A stretch of DNA of 64,000 nucleotides from Lichenicoccus sp965277665 (GCF_965277665.1 NZ_OZ255835.1:1302001-1366000); one strand, 5' to 3'. Positions 22,069 to 33,568 are shown, counted from the stretch's first letter. Notes: generated by a model not told the origin, from the sequence alone. Numbers and translations: made by a program.

Positions 22069-23012
22069 TCCGCCGCCTCCTGCTGTGCCGACGGCTCTGC
22101 CCTCTCCCCAACAATCGCTGGCTCCGCCGTCTCCTCAGGTATCGCGGGCTCCGCCGTCTCCTGAGCTAACGCGGGCTCCGCCGTCTCCTCAGGTATCGCG
22201 GGCTCCGCCCGACGCAACAGGATGGTGCTGAAGGCCTGCTCCTGCCGCAGTTCCAGCGCGCCGCTTCGCGCCAGTTCGAGGCCGGCGATCAGCATCCCGG
22301 CCATCGCCGCCCGTCGTTCGCGCAACGCCTCCGCGCGGCCCGGATCGGCATGGCGCATGAAGTCGGGCAGCATGCTCTCCAGCGCGCACCAGCTCGGCAG
22401 GTCGCCACCGAGCAGCATGCGCAACCGGGCCAGCGCGTCCTGCACCGTCCAGAACGCCAGCGGCCTCGGCCGATAGACCCGCCGCTTCGCCGTGCGCCGC
22501 ATCGCCGCCATGTAGGCGCCGAGCAGCGTCGGCAGCTCGAGCACCAGCCCGGAACGGTCGATCTCCGTCAGCTCCTCCGCCGCGCCCCGCCGGAACACCT
22601 CGTGTCCAAGCTGGTCTCGCCGGCTCAGCCAGGCGGCGGCACGGCCGACATGGGCCAGCTCCGCCAGCCGCGCCTGCAGCAACTCTGCCGCCGCCTCGCC
22701 CTCGGCGGCCGCCGCGTCCTCCCGCGGCAACAGCAGGCGCGACTTCAACCAGGCCAGCCACGCGGCCATCACCAGCCAGTCGGCCGCCAGTTCGAGCCGG
22801 ACGCCGCGGCCTGTCGCGCCGCCTGGCTCGACCACGGCGAGATACTGCTCCACCAGAGTCAGGATCGAGATCCGGGCGAGATCGACCTTCTGCGCCCTTG
22901 CCAGCTCCAGCAGCAGATCGAGCGGCCCCTCGAAGCCGTCCAGCACCAGCATCGGACACGAGGCGGCATGATCCGCGGTCGCGGCGCCGGGTGCGTCGGG
23001 AGAGGTCAGCAC
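22065..23012 (-). CDS. scpA: Segregation and condensation protein A
   Basis: ScpA is the kleisin of the Smc-ScpAB condensin. The N-terminal kleisin motif FEGPLDLLLELARAQKVDL is near residue 27 and KSRLLLPRE near residue 82. The C-terminal winged helix ends about residue 275. A 9-residue repeat (TAEPAIPEE and variants, four copies) then forms an acidic Pro-rich tail encoded by a 27-bp tandem repeat at about 22096-22212. Such a tail is not part of the usual fold. The GTG at 23012 overlaps the nagZ stop. An ATG at 22952 is a shorter alternative that still keeps the motif. Confidence 0.9.
   Translation of the reverse strand: MLTSPDAPGAATADHAASCPMLVLDGFEGPLDLLLELARAQKVDLARISILTLVEQYLAVVEPGGATGRGVRLELAADWLVMAAWLAWLKSRLLLPREDAAAAEGEAAAELLQARLAELAHVGRAAAWLSRRDQLGHEVFRRGAAEELTEIDRSGLVLELPTLLGAYMAAMRRTAKRRVYRPRPLAFWTVQDALARLRMLLGGDLPSWCALESMLPDFMRHADPGRAEALRERRAAMAGMLIAGLELARSGALELRQEQAFSTILLRRAEPAIPEETAEPALAQETAEPAIPEETAEPAIVGERAEPSAQQEAAE
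22096..22212. repeat. 27-bp in-frame tandem repeat in the scpA tail
   Basis: About four copies of a 27-bp unit encode T/A-E-P-A-I-P-E-E-like nonapeptides at the ScpA C-terminus. Copies 1 and 3 are nearly identical, while 2 and 4 differ at the last residues. The period preserves the frame. Confidence 0.85.
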
Positions 23013-24004
23013 AGCAGGCCCTCGCGTTCGGCGACGAGCACCCGCATATCGAGCGGACGCCGATGCTGAGCCACGGTCGCCCGCGCCGCCGCCAGCCGGT
23101 GCAGTGCCGGCGCATCGAGCGGCCGCACCCGGTCCAGCACGTCGGCCGTCTCCTCGAACACCCCCGAGCAATGCAGCGCGATATCGCAGCCGGCCTCCAG
23201 GGCCGCCGCCGCGCGCGCGCCGGCCGGCCCGGACAGCGCCTGCATGGCGAGATCGTCGGACATCAGCAGGTTGTCGAAGCCGAGACGCTGCCGCACCACG
23301 CCCTGCAGGATGGCGCGTGACAGGGTGGCCGCATTGTGCGGATCCTCCTCGCGGAAGCGGATATGCGCCGTCATCATCCAGGGCAGCCAGGCCAGCAGGC
23401 GGAACGGCTCGAGATCGTCGGGCTCGATGCGATCGAGTTCCGGCATCGCGACATGGCTGTCCGACACCGCGCGCCCGTGGCCGGGCACGTGCTTGGCCAC
23501 CGGCTGCACCCCGGCCGCGAGCAGCCCGCAGGCGATCGCCCGGCCGAGGATCGCGATGGCGCGCGGGTCGCTGCCGAACGCGCGGTCGCCGATCACGTCA
23601 TGCGCCCAGGGAACGTGGCGGTCGAGCACCGGCGCCGCGACCACGTCGAACCCGGCCTTCAGGCAATCCGCGCCGATCAGGGCGCCCGTGAGCCACGCCG
23701 CCCGCACGCCGGTGGCTGGATCGCGTTCATGCAGGCGCCCGATCCAGGCGGCGGGCGGGTGGGCAAGCCATTGTGGCGGGCGCAGCCGGGCGACGCGTCC
23801 GCCCTCCTGGTCGACCATCAGCAGGCCATTCTCGGGCAGAACCGCACGCACGGCCGCGACCAGGCGACCGAGCTGCGCACTGGAGACGATGTTGCGGCGG
23901 AACAAGATGACGCCGAGCGGCGCATGCGCGCGCAACAGATCGGCCTCGGCCGGAGTGAGTTCGGGCCCCGACAGTCCGACGATGGCCGCGAGCGGGATGG
24001 TCAT
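23006..24004 (-). CDS. nagZ: Beta-N-acetylhexosaminidase (glycoside hydrolase family 3)
   Basis: NagZ removes GlcNAc from anhydromuropeptides in cytoplasmic peptidoglycan recycling. The 332-residue product has LLMVDQEGGRVARLRPP (near residue 60), the catalytic loop KHVPGHGRAVSDSHVAMP with its His-Asp dyad (near residue 170), and the nucleophile Asp in LLMSDDLAMQAL (near residue 248). It sits between the SPOR protein and scpA as in other alphaproteobacteria, and it abuts scpA with a 7-bp overlap. Confidence 0.96.
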   Translation of the reverse strand: MTIPLAAIVGLSGPELTPAEADLLRAHAPLGVILFRRNIVSSAQLGRLVAAVRAVLPENGLLMVDQEGGRVARLRPPQWLAHPPAAWIGRLHERDPATGVRAAWLTGALIGADCLKAGFDVVAAPVLDRHVPWAHDVIGDRAFGSDPRAIAILGRAIACGLLAAGVQPVAKHVPGHGRAVSDSHVAMPELDRIEPDDLEPFRLLAWLPWMMTAHIRFREEDPHNAATLSRAILQGVVRQRLGFDNLLMSDDLAMQALSGPAGARAAAALEAGCDIALHCSGVFEETADVLDRVRPLDAPALHRLAAARATVAQHRRPLDMRVLVAEREGLLC

Positions 24005-24007
24005 GGT

Positions 24008-24820
24008 TCAGAAATCGGCGACGGCGCAGGCGACGTCCTGCGCGCGCGCGCGCCTGCAGAAGGCGGCGGCGGCCGCCTGGCTGCCGAACCCGAGCATGCG
24101 CAGACGGTAGATCGGATGCCCGTCATGTTCGGCGCGCAACACCTCGAAGCTCTTGCCGTCGCCGGGCGCCGGATTGAACAGGTCGGGATAATGATCCGCC
24201 AGCCGCTTGCGTTCCGCCTGCGCCGCGTCATGGGAGTCGAGCGCCGCCAGCTGGATGGCAATCGGGCCGTGTCCGGGCACTGCGCGTTCGGCAGGCTGGG
24301 ATGCGTCGGGCGTGGCCTCGGTCCGCAATTTGCCCGGATCCGGCGGCTGTTCGGGTGCCGCGGGCGACAGGGGGGCCGGCTTGTCCGCTCGCGTACCGGG
24401 TGGGGCGGCTGGTGCGGCTGCCGAAGGCGCGACCGCCAGGCCACTGGCCCGCCGGGCGGCATCGACCTCGGCCTGCAGGGCCTCCGGACGCGGCGCTTCC
24501 GGCCCGGGCGCCAGCGCCTCCGCGCCGCTGCTATTGACCGGCGGCGGTGCCTGCGCCCCGAGTGCCTGCATGCCGCCGGCATCCGCCGGTTTCAGCCGCA
24601 CCGGGCCGTACGGCGCCTCGATGACCGGAATGCCGCCGGCCTGCCTGCCGCCGAAGACCCAGCCGCCGATCAGCACCGCCAGCAACAGGCCGATGCCGCC
24701 CGCGATCATCGCCAGCCGGCGCGTGGCAGGGTCCATCGCCTCGCGGCCCCGCGCCTCGGACAACCCGAAGCGGCCATCCTCCTCCTCGGCCAGCGCCCGA
24801 TCCTCTTCGACTGGGTTCAT
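24008..24820 (-). CDS. SPOR-domain membrane protein
   Basis: A 270-residue single-pass inner-membrane protein: a cytoplasmic N-terminus, a helix at about residues 37-58 (LAMIAGGIGLLLAVLIGGWVF), a long Pro/Ala-rich periplasmic linker and a C-terminal SPOR domain from about residue 195 (IAIQLAALDSHDAAQAERKRL ... GHPIYRLRMLGFGS). SPOR domains bind denuded glycan strands at the septum. It overlaps the argS-like gene by 4 bp (ATGA) and is followed by nagZ. Both neighbours handle cell-wall or tRNA functions, as in related genomes. Confidence 0.85.
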   Translation of the reverse strand: MNPVEEDRALAEEEDGRFGLSEARGREAMDPATRRLAMIAGGIGLLLAVLIGGWVFGGRQAGGIPVIEAPYGPVRLKPADAGGMQALGAQAPPPVNSSGAEALAPGPEAPRPEALQAEVDAARRASGLAVAPSAAAPAAPPGTRADKPAPLSPAAPEQPPDPGKLRTEATPDASQPAERAVPGHGPIAIQLAALDSHDAAQAERKRLADHYPDLFNPAPGDGKSFEVLRAEHDGHPIYRLRMLGFGSQAAAAAFCRRARAQDVACAVADF

Positions 24821-25602
24821 CGTATCTCCTCGGCCGCCCGCAGTCCCAGCTGTGCGAGCCCGTCGCGGATCGCGTCCGCCGTTGCCATCACCAGGGCAAG
24901 ATCGACCAGCGTCGCATCGGGGCGGGCAGGGTCCAGGAACCGGACCATAACGTCCCTCAATGTCGCATGACCGGCCGAGTCGTTCCACACGCACTCGAAC
25001 GCGGCCGCCAGCCTGTCGAGCCAGCGCCGCAGCGCGTCCCCGGCCAGCGCCGTGTCGCCTCCCGGACAGGCGCCGTGCTCGAGCGCGCAGACCAGGGCGC
25101 GCCTCGGGCCGGGCGGGAGCGGCCCGATGCGAGCCATGCCACGCATCCGTTCGAGCTTCGACGACCAGCCCGCCGCCGGATCGGCCGCGGCCGCCCGCTG
25201 CACGCTGCGGCAGCGCGCGTGCGCGTACTGGATCCTGAAAGAGGGGTCGTCGAGCGTCATGCCGGCCAGCGGTACGACAAGCGGCGCGAGCGCCGGCCCG
25301 GTGGCGCCCTGCCGTCGCAGCAGCAGGCGCGGCAACAGGCCTTCGAGTGCCGCATCGGCAAACCAGATATTGACGAAACCGGCTCCCGCCATCCTGGCGA
25401 GCGCGACACCCGGGACATCCCCCAGGCGCGAGGCCAGGGCCTCGGCCAGCGACCGGGCCGGCCGCCCTGCCCGGCGCGCCAGCACCAGGGCTGCATCCGT
25501 GCAGACATCGCCCGGTTGCGCCCGGCGCGCCGGCCACAGCCGGAGCCCGGCCGTGACGCCCAGCTCGACCGGGACGATGTCGCGCACCGCCTCGAGCAGC
25601 AT
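24817..25602 (-). CDS. ArgRS-like protein lacking the catalytic domain (DALR protein)
   Basis: This gene occupies the usual argS place before SPOR-nagZ-scpAB but encodes only 261 residues, against 550-600 for arginyl-tRNA synthetase. The N-terminal tRNA-binding add-on domain is recognisable (VCTDAALVLARRAGRPARSLAEAL, then GVALARMAGAGFVNIWF). After a short linker comes the DALR anticodon-binding domain (FRIQYAHARCRSVQRAAA ... VMATADAIRDGLAQLGLRAAEEIR). The Rossmann core with HIGH and KMSK is absent, and the frame is clean throughout, so this is an orderly deletion. It cannot charge tRNA. ATG 25602 is preferred, with GTG at 25704 possible. It is divergent from the erpA-like gene. Confidence 0.75.
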   Translation of the reverse strand: MLLEAVRDIVPVELGVTAGLRLWPARRAQPGDVCTDAALVLARRAGRPARSLAEALASRLGDVPGVALARMAGAGFVNIWFADAALEGLLPRLLLRRQGATGPALAPLVVPLAGMTLDDPSFRIQYAHARCRSVQRAAAADPAAGWSSKLERMRGMARIGPLPPGPRRALVCALEHGACPGGDTALAGDALRRWLDRLAAAFECVWNDSAGHATLRDVMVRFLDPARPDATLVDLALVMATADAIRDGLAQLGLRAAEEIR

Positions 25603-25718
25603 CCACTGTGACAGGATCAATCCCAGGCTGGCTCTCCCGCCCAGCCTGGCTCTCCCCGATGGACGAAGCGGCGCCGCGCCCTCTTGGGAAACGCCGTCCC
25701 GCACGCTATCTGGAAGCC

Positions 25719-26099
25719 ATGGACACAGCGAGCGCCACGCACGAGCTTTCCCCGCACTCCCGGTTCTCGGTGTCCGAGCGGGCGGCGTCCCGCATCGCCG
25801 AGATCGTCGCCGCCCAGCCCGGTGCGGCCGCGCCGGACGCCCAGGCCCTGCGGGTCGCCGTGCTGGCGGGCGGCTGCAGCGGCTTCCAGTACAGCTTCAA
25901 GCTCGACTCGGAGCCGCAGCCCGACGACATCGAGATCCGGACCGGCCGGGCCCGCGTGGTCGTCGATCCGGTCAGCCTGGATCTGCTCGGCGGTGCGCAG
26001 CTCGACTACAGCGAAGCCCTGATGGGCGCCCACTTCACCGTGCGCAACCCGAACGCCACCTCGTCCTGCGGCTGCGGAACCAGCTTCTCGATCGACTGA
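25719..26099 (+). CDS. erpA: A-type iron-sulfur carrier (ErpA/IscA family)
   Basis: A-type carriers deliver Fe-S clusters to target enzymes. The 126-residue product has the three conserved Cys: GGCSGFQYSF (near residue 55) and CGCGTSFS at the C-terminus. The start ATG at 25719 follows the conserved spacing. ErpA, IscA and SufA cannot be told apart reliably by motif. The symbol is the common choice for a stand-alone alphaproteobacterial member. Confidence 0.88.
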   Translation: MDTASATHELSPHSRFSVSERAASRIAEIVAAQPGAAAPDAQALRVAVLAGGCSGFQYSFKLDSEPQPDDIEIRTGRARVVVDPVSLDLLGGAQLDYSEALMGAHFTVRNPNATSSCGCGTSFSID

Positions 26100-26129
26100 T
26101 CCCGGCTGCCCGGAAGCTGCCGCGTGCCC

Positions 26130-26903
26130 ATGAAGCTCGCAACCTGGAACGTCAACTCGATCCGGCAGCGCGAACCGCACGTCGAGCGCTGGCTGCAGCG
26201 CGAGCAGCCGGACGCCCTGCTGCTGCAGGAAATCAAGTGCGAGGAATCGGCCTTCCCGCAGGCCCGCTTCACGGCGCTCGGCTACCAGTGCGTCGTGGTC
26301 GGCCAGAAGAGCTATAACGGCGTCGCCATCCTGACCCGCGCGACGCCGCAGGTCATTCACCGGCAGTTGCCCGGCCTGCCGGACGGCGCCCAGGCGCGCT
26401 ACGTCGAGGTGGCGCTCGGTGGCGTGACCATCGGCAATCTCTACCTGCCGAACGGCAATTCCGGCGGCGACGCCGGCTACCAAGCCAAGCTCGACTGGAT
26501 GGACGCCCTGCAGGCCCGGGCGGCAGCCCTGCTGGCGTCGGAGCAGGACTTCGTCCTCGCCGGGGACTTCAACGTCTGTCCCACCGCGGCGGACCTGGCG
26601 CCGGGCCTCTTGAGCGACGACGATGCCCTGGTTCGCCCGAAGACCCGCCGACGCTTCCGCAGCCTGCTCTGGCTGGGACTGACCGACGCGTTGCGTGCGC
26701 TGCATCCGACCGGGGCCGCCTACACGTTCTGGGACTACCAGGCCGGATGCTGGCCACGCGACCGTGGCCTGCGCATCGACCATGCTTTGTTGTCGCCCGC
26801 CCTCGCCGAGCGCCTGCTGTCGGCATGGCCGCACCGGGCCGAGCGCGACGCGCAGCTTCCGTCCGACCATGTGCCTCTCGTGGTCACCCTGGACGGACCG
26901 TGA
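26130..26903 (+). CDS. xth: Exodeoxyribonuclease III
   Basis: This is an AP endonuclease and 3'-5' exonuclease of base excision repair. The family motifs are MKLATWNVNSIRQRE, LLLQEIKCEE (metal Glu), VAILTRA, GNLYLPNGN, FVLAGDFNVCPT (catalytic Asp-Asn), and the terminal LRIDHALLSP with LPSDHVPLV. The product is 257 residues from the ATG at 26130. A GTG six bases upstream is possible. It follows the Fe-S carrier by about 30 bp. Confidence 0.95.
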   Translation: MKLATWNVNSIRQREPHVERWLQREQPDALLLQEIKCEESAFPQARFTALGYQCVVVGQKSYNGVAILTRATPQVIHRQLPGLPDGAQARYVEVALGGVTIGNLYLPNGNSGGDAGYQAKLDWMDALQARAAALLASEQDFVLAGDFNVCPTAADLAPGLLSDDDALVRPKTRRRFRSLLWLGLTDALRALHPTGAAYTFWDYQAGCWPRDRGLRIDHALLSPALAERLLSAWPHRAERDAQLPSDHVPLVVTLDGP

Positions 26904-27009
26904 CCACCGGCACACCACACGGTCCGGCGTCAAAATTGAGAGCCCGTCGCAAAAACGCAACTCCATCCCGCTCCGGACTGTTTGCATGTCGAACGACCTG
27001 GAGCACGCC

Positions 27010-27429
27010 ATGCGCTACGCGACCGAAGCCGGAATCCTCGCCGCCCTGATGCTGGCGGCGGCAAGCGCCGGCCACGCCGCCGAGCCGCGCCCGCCGCACA
27101 AGCTGGTCGGCAAGGCGTCGGTCTATTCGAGCCGGTTCCAGGGCCGGCACATGGCGGATGGCGAGCGGTTCAGCACCCGTTCGAATGCGGCGGCAAGCAA
27201 GGCGCTGCCGCTGGGGACCAAGGCGCGGGTGACGGACCTGCAGACCGGAAAGTCGGCCGTCGTCACCATCAAGGATCGCGGACCGGTGCCGAAGGGCCGC
27301 GTCGTCGATCTCACACCCGCGACAGCCAAGCAGATCGGCCTCACGCCGAAGCAGGGGGTCGCGCCGGTCGCCATCGTGCCGACCCAGCTTCCGGCGAAGG
27401 CCGAGACCGCCAATAACGGCCTGCGGTGA
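27010..27429 (+). CDS. Septal-ring lytic transglycosylase RlpA-like protein
   Basis: A 139-residue exported protein with a signal peptide (MRYATEAGILAALMLAAASAGHAAE, cleavage after about residue 24) and a double-psi beta-barrel: GKASVYSSRFQGRHMADGERF, then GTKARVTDLQTGKSAVV and the DRGPVPKGRVVDLTPATAKQIG signature. RlpA cleaves naked glycan strands at the septum. This one lacks the C-terminal SPOR domain of E. coli RlpA. ATG 27010 has GGAG upstream, and ATG 26986 would add 8 residues. It converges with valS. Confidence 0.87.
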   Translation: MRYATEAGILAALMLAAASAGHAAEPRPPHKLVGKASVYSSRFQGRHMADGERFSTRSNAAASKALPLGTKARVTDLQTGKSAVVTIKDRGPVPKGRVVDLTPATAKQIGLTPKQGVAPVAIVPTQLPAKAETANNGLR

Positions 27430-27442
27430 AGCCTCGGGTCAG

Positions 27443-30166
<2,724 letters not shown>

Positions 30167-30177
30167 GGAGCAAGCCT

Positions 30178-30306
30178 AGCAGGCTGCTGAAAGACTCGGA
30201 ACCGGGTCGTCCTTGGCGCAACTAATCAAGGCCAGGGGCTTTGCCCCCTCGATCCGCTTCGCGGCTCAAGCCCATCAAAGGCTCGCCTTTGAAATCCTTT
30301 CCTTTA
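30178..30306 (-). repeat. Dispersed palindromic repeat, copy A
   Basis: An intergenic element between popZ-like and valS on the minus strand. It carries hairpins such as AAAGGC-GAG-CCTTT, CCGC-GAA-GCGG and GGGGC-AAA-GCCCC in series. The stretch at about 30226-30300 matches copy C at about 52680-52745 in opposite orientation almost base for base. Its outer end (GCAGGCTGCTGAAA) resembles copy B. Confidence 0.8.
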
Positions 30307-30316
30307 GAAGAGCGGA

Positions 30317-31081
30317 TCAGCCGCCGCGGCGGACGATCTTCTCGATCTGCGACCGCACCAGGGCCTCCACCAGGCCGGGCAGATGCTGGTCGAGCCAGGC
30401 GCTCAGCAGGCCGCGCAACTCCTGGCGCACCAGATCCTCGAGACTGGGGCCCCCCGAGCGCAGCAGCATCGGCGCGTCGGCCGGCGGCGGGGCGGCCACC
30501 TCGTCCTCCTGGCGCAGCGCCGCGTGCAACGCCTCGAAGGATTGCTCCGCCGCGGCACGGGTGCGCGCCGCCACCAGCCCCTCCAGAGCCGCCCGGTCCC
30601 GGTCCTGCGCACTGCCGGTCCGCCCGCCGGCGGTCGCCGCCCCGACGCGTGGCGTGAAGACATTCGGCCGCACTTCGGCTTCGGCCGGGACCGGCGGGAT
30701 GCCCAGCGGCGTGTCGGACCGCAGCACCGGCTCGCGCCGCTCGGGCTGATCCGGCTTCGCCGGCTCGGGCTCAACAGCCGCCGGCTTCTCGGCCGCCGGC
30801 GTCGCAGGCTCGGCCGCGGGCGTCGGTGGCGCTGGCCCTCGGGAGGCTGGCTCCGGGGGCGCTGGCTCCGGGGGCGCCGGCGCCGCAGCGTCCGGCTGCG
30901 CCAGCATCGAGCTTTCCAGGATCAGCACGTCATCCGACGGCCGCTCGCGCGCGGCCTCCGCCGGCGTGGCCTCGTCCTCGTTCAGGATGCGGCGGATCGA
31001 GGCCAGGATGGTGTCCATGGAGCCATCATCATCTCCCGATGTCTCTGCGGCGCCCTTCGTGTTTCTCGGTTTGATCGTCAA
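30317..31081 (-). CDS. PopZ-like polar organizing protein (DUF2497 family)
   Basis: A 254-residue acidic, low-complexity protein with the PopZ layout: an N-terminal helix SMDTILASIRRILNEDE (near residue 21), a long Pro/Glu/Ala-rich linker, and a C-terminal helical region SLEDLVRQELRGLLSAWLDQHLPGLVEALVRSQIEKIVRR. This C-terminal module drives oligomerisation at the cell pole, where PopZ tethers ParB/parS. A perfect 15-bp in-frame duplication lies at 30846-30875. It is placed upstream of valS and downstream of tolC-like as in Caulobacter. Confidence 0.83.
   Translation of the reverse strand: MTIKPRNTKGAAETSGDDDGSMDTILASIRRILNEDEATPAEAARERPSDDVLILESSMLAQPDAAAPAPPEPAPPEPASRGPAPPTPAAEPATPAAEKPAAVEPEPAKPDQPERREPVLRSDTPLGIPPVPAEAEVRPNVFTPRVGAATAGGRTGSAQDRDRAALEGLVAARTRAAAEQSFEALHAALRQEDEVAAPPPADAPMLLRSGGPSLEDLVRQELRGLLSAWLDQHLPGLVEALVRSQIEKIVRRGG
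30846..30875. repeat. In-frame 15-bp tandem duplication in the popZ-like gene
   Basis: Two perfect copies of GCTGGCTCCGGGGGC lie at 30846-30860 and 30861-30875. They duplicate a Pro/Glu/Ala pentapeptide in the disordered linker. Confidence 0.9.
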
Positions 31082-31085
31082 TGCA

Positions 31086-32513
31086 TCAGCGTCCCGGTTG
31101 TCCGACAGCGTAGTCGTTCAGCCCCCACAGGCGATCAGCCACCGCCTTGTAGTAGGCCGTCTCGTCATAGATGGGCACGTTGAGCTTCAAGTCACGGGCG
31201 GTCAGGCGCCCGATGGCCGAGGCCACGCTGTACGACGCGGTTACCATGCTGCTCAGGCTCTGCACCAGGGCGAGCTGCGCCGACAGCAGGGTCTGCTGCT
31301 GCTGCAGCACCTCCAGCGTCGTGCTGGTGCCGACGATTGCCTGCCGCTCGACGCCGTCCAGCGCCACGATGTTGGACTGCACCGCCGCGCGGTTGCTCTC
31401 GATGGAGGCCCTGAAGGCGATCAGGTTTTCCCAGTTCGAGACCCCGCTCTGCAGCGCCGTGCGACGCTGCACGTCCACCTGCCGACGGGACTGCTGCTCG
31501 GTCTGCCGGGCCTGCCGGACCGCCGCATATTCCGCGCCGCCTTGATAGATCGGCACCTGGAAGTCCAGCAGGGCGGTCTTGAGGTCGGTCGTGTAGCCCT
31601 TGATCCCCTGGTTCAGCCCGTGCTGGTAGGACGCCTCGGCGGACAGCTTCGGCATCAGCGCCGCCACCGCGACGTCGACCGCGTCCTTGTACTGCGCCTG
31701 GGTGAACAGCGCGTCGATGACATTGGGATTGTTGGAGACCGCCTCCGACATCACCTCCTGCTCGTTGCGCACCGGCAGCGCCAGCGGCTGCGGCGGGATC
31801 AGGTTGGGCGCCGGCGGCATGCCGACCTGCTGCACGTAGGTCGCGTTCGCGGTCTGCAGCGTGCCCTCGGCCTGCTGCCGGGTGGCACGCGCGGTCGCCA
31901 GCGCCGCCTCGGCCTGGGCCACATCGGTGCGGGTGATCTCGCCCACCCGGAAACGGTCGTTCGTCGCCCGCAGCTGCTCTTCGAGCACGCGCTCGTTGTT
32001 GGTCTGGATCTGCAGGTTCTGCTGGTTCTGGATCACGCCGACATAGGCGCTGACCACGTTGAGGAACACCTGCTGCTCGGTGGCGATCAGGTTGGCACGC
32101 TCGGCCATCACCCGGTTGACCGCCTGGTGCGTCTGCGAGGTGGTACGGCCGCCGGCATAGAGCGGCTGGGTGATGGTGACGCCGCCGGTATAGCCGGGAT
32201 TGTCCACCGATTCCGACGGGAGCTGGCTGTTCGCGCCGTAGGAGGCGAGGCCCTGGTTGTAGCTGAGCGTCGCGGTGCCGGTCACCGTCGGGCGCCATCC
32301 GGCGAGTGCGGTCGGCACGTTTTCGTCGACAGCCCGCAGAGCGGCCCGTTCGGCCTGCAGCTGCGGGTTGGTCAGGTAGGAAGCGGCCAGCGCCTCCTGC
32401 AGGGTGTGCGGAATGAAGGTCGGAGCGCCGGTGCCGTCATATTTCTGCGCCAGCGCCGTGCCGCTGCACAGCATCGCCGCAAGCCCTGCCCCCATCCCGG
32501 TGCGAACACTCAT
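31086..32513 (-). CDS. TolC family outer-membrane efflux protein
   Basis: A trimeric outer-membrane exit duct for type I secretion or RND efflux. The 475-residue product starts MSVRTGMGAGLAAMLCSGTALA (signal peptide) and has two OEP repeats with long helices: LTNPQLQAERAALRAVDENVP, then TEQQVFLNVVSAYVGVIQNQQNLQ and NNPNVIDALFTQAQYKDAV. GGAGGG lies 5 bp before the ATG. No adaptor or transporter gene is in the window. The tolC-popZ-valS neighbourhood and the pcm gene upstream are conserved in Caulobacter relatives. Confidence 0.92.
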   Translation of the reverse strand: MSVRTGMGAGLAAMLCSGTALAQKYDGTGAPTFIPHTLQEALAASYLTNPQLQAERAALRAVDENVPTALAGWRPTVTGTATLSYNQGLASYGANSQLPSESVDNPGYTGGVTITQPLYAGGRTTSQTHQAVNRVMAERANLIATEQQVFLNVVSAYVGVIQNQQNLQIQTNNERVLEEQLRATNDRFRVGEITRTDVAQAEAALATARATRQQAEGTLQTANATYVQQVGMPPAPNLIPPQPLALPVRNEQEVMSEAVSNNPNVIDALFTQAQYKDAVDVAVAALMPKLSAEASYQHGLNQGIKGYTTDLKTALLDFQVPIYQGGAEYAAVRQARQTEQQSRRQVDVQRRTALQSGVSNWENLIAFRASIESNRAAVQSNIVALDGVERQAIVGTSTTLEVLQQQQTLLSAQLALVQSLSSMVTASYSVASAIGRLTARDLKLNVPIYDETAYYKAVADRLWGLNDYAVGQPGR

Positions 32514-32638
32514 ACCGCCCTCCACTAGCCAGCGCGCATGATCCCGCGCGATCGAACCCGTCCGCTGGTCTGTGCCACAAAACCCGACGGCGCTGCCAGC
32601 GCCGCGACTTCACACCCGCCCGGACGCTGAAGCCCCGC

Positions 32639-33415
32639 TCAGAAGCTGAACCGAGGTGCCGCGAGCAGTTCCGGGATCAACGGCGTCGAGGCATCGAACT
32701 GCTGGCGCGCCCGCAGCCCGAGTGTCGAATGTTCCGCCAGCACCCCGCTGCCGACCTTGCCCTGGGGCCACAGCACCGTCGCCAGCCGGCCGCCGATTGC
32801 CAGCTGTCCGGCCAGCGCATCCGGCAGGGTGCGCACCGCGCCGTCGATCAGGATGAGGTCATAGGGAGCGGCGTCCGCGAAGCCGTCGCGCAGCGCACCG
32901 GTGACGAACCGGACCGCGGGCGCCAGCTCCTTGCTCAGGGCCGCACCCAGGGCGGCCAGGGCCGGGTCCTGTTCCAGTGCCAGTACGGACAGGCCGAGTC
33001 GCGCCAGCAGCACCGCGGAATACCCGGTCCCCGCCGCCACCACCAGGGCGCGCTCGCCGCCGAGCGGCACCGCCGACTGCAGCAGGCGTGCAATGATCCG
33101 CGGCTCCATCAGCACCCGGCTCGCAGCAAGCGGCACCCCGATGTCCGCGTAGGCGATCGCCGCGCGATCGGCCGGCACGAACCGCTCGCGGGGCACCTCC
33201 CGCATCGCCTTGATGATCCGGGGGTCGCTGACCTGCACCGGGCGCACCTGGGTGTCGACCATGCGATGGCGCGCCTGGGCCAGGTCCGGGCTGCTTCTGT
33301 CCAACGTGGCAGCCTTCGCGAACGCCGCACTCGTTCCGGGAACGGTCAACAGCCGGGTTGGCCAGGCAGTCGCCGTGGCGTCCGGGGACGGCGTGGCAGG
33401 ATCGATATCGTTCAT
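32639..33415 (-). CDS. pcm: Protein-L-isoaspartate O-methyltransferase-like
   Basis: This is a SAM-dependent methyltransferase that repairs isoaspartyl residues. The 258-residue product contains HRMVDTQVRPVQVSDPRIIKAM (near residue 50), the PIMT loop EVPRERFVPADR, the SAM motif ALVVAAGTGYSAVLLARLG (near residue 125), and LILIDGAVRTLPDAL. The 50 residues before the first motif are unusually long, so an internal start is possible. It is upstream of tolC-like by about 125 bp. Confidence 0.88.
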   Translation of the reverse strand: MNDIDPATPSPDATATAWPTRLLTVPGTSAAFAKAATLDRSSPDLAQARHRMVDTQVRPVQVSDPRIIKAMREVPRERFVPADRAAIAYADIGVPLAASRVLMEPRIIARLLQSAVPLGGERALVVAAGTGYSAVLLARLGLSVLALEQDPALAALGAALSKELAPAVRFVTGALRDGFADAAPYDLILIDGAVRTLPDALAGQLAIGGRLATVLWPQGKVGSGVLAEHSTLGLRARQQFDASTPLIPELLAAPRFSF

Positions 33416-33568
33416 AGCGGCAGCATACGTGGCGGCCCGACAGGGCGTAAAGCGCGGCGCCCTGCCGGGAGATGGCGTTCCCCGGCGCCTGGATTATCCC
33501 GGCGAACTCGGATATAGCTCCGCCCGAGGCGTCGGACGGCGGTCATTGGCGGCTTCAGGCAGCCCCGA

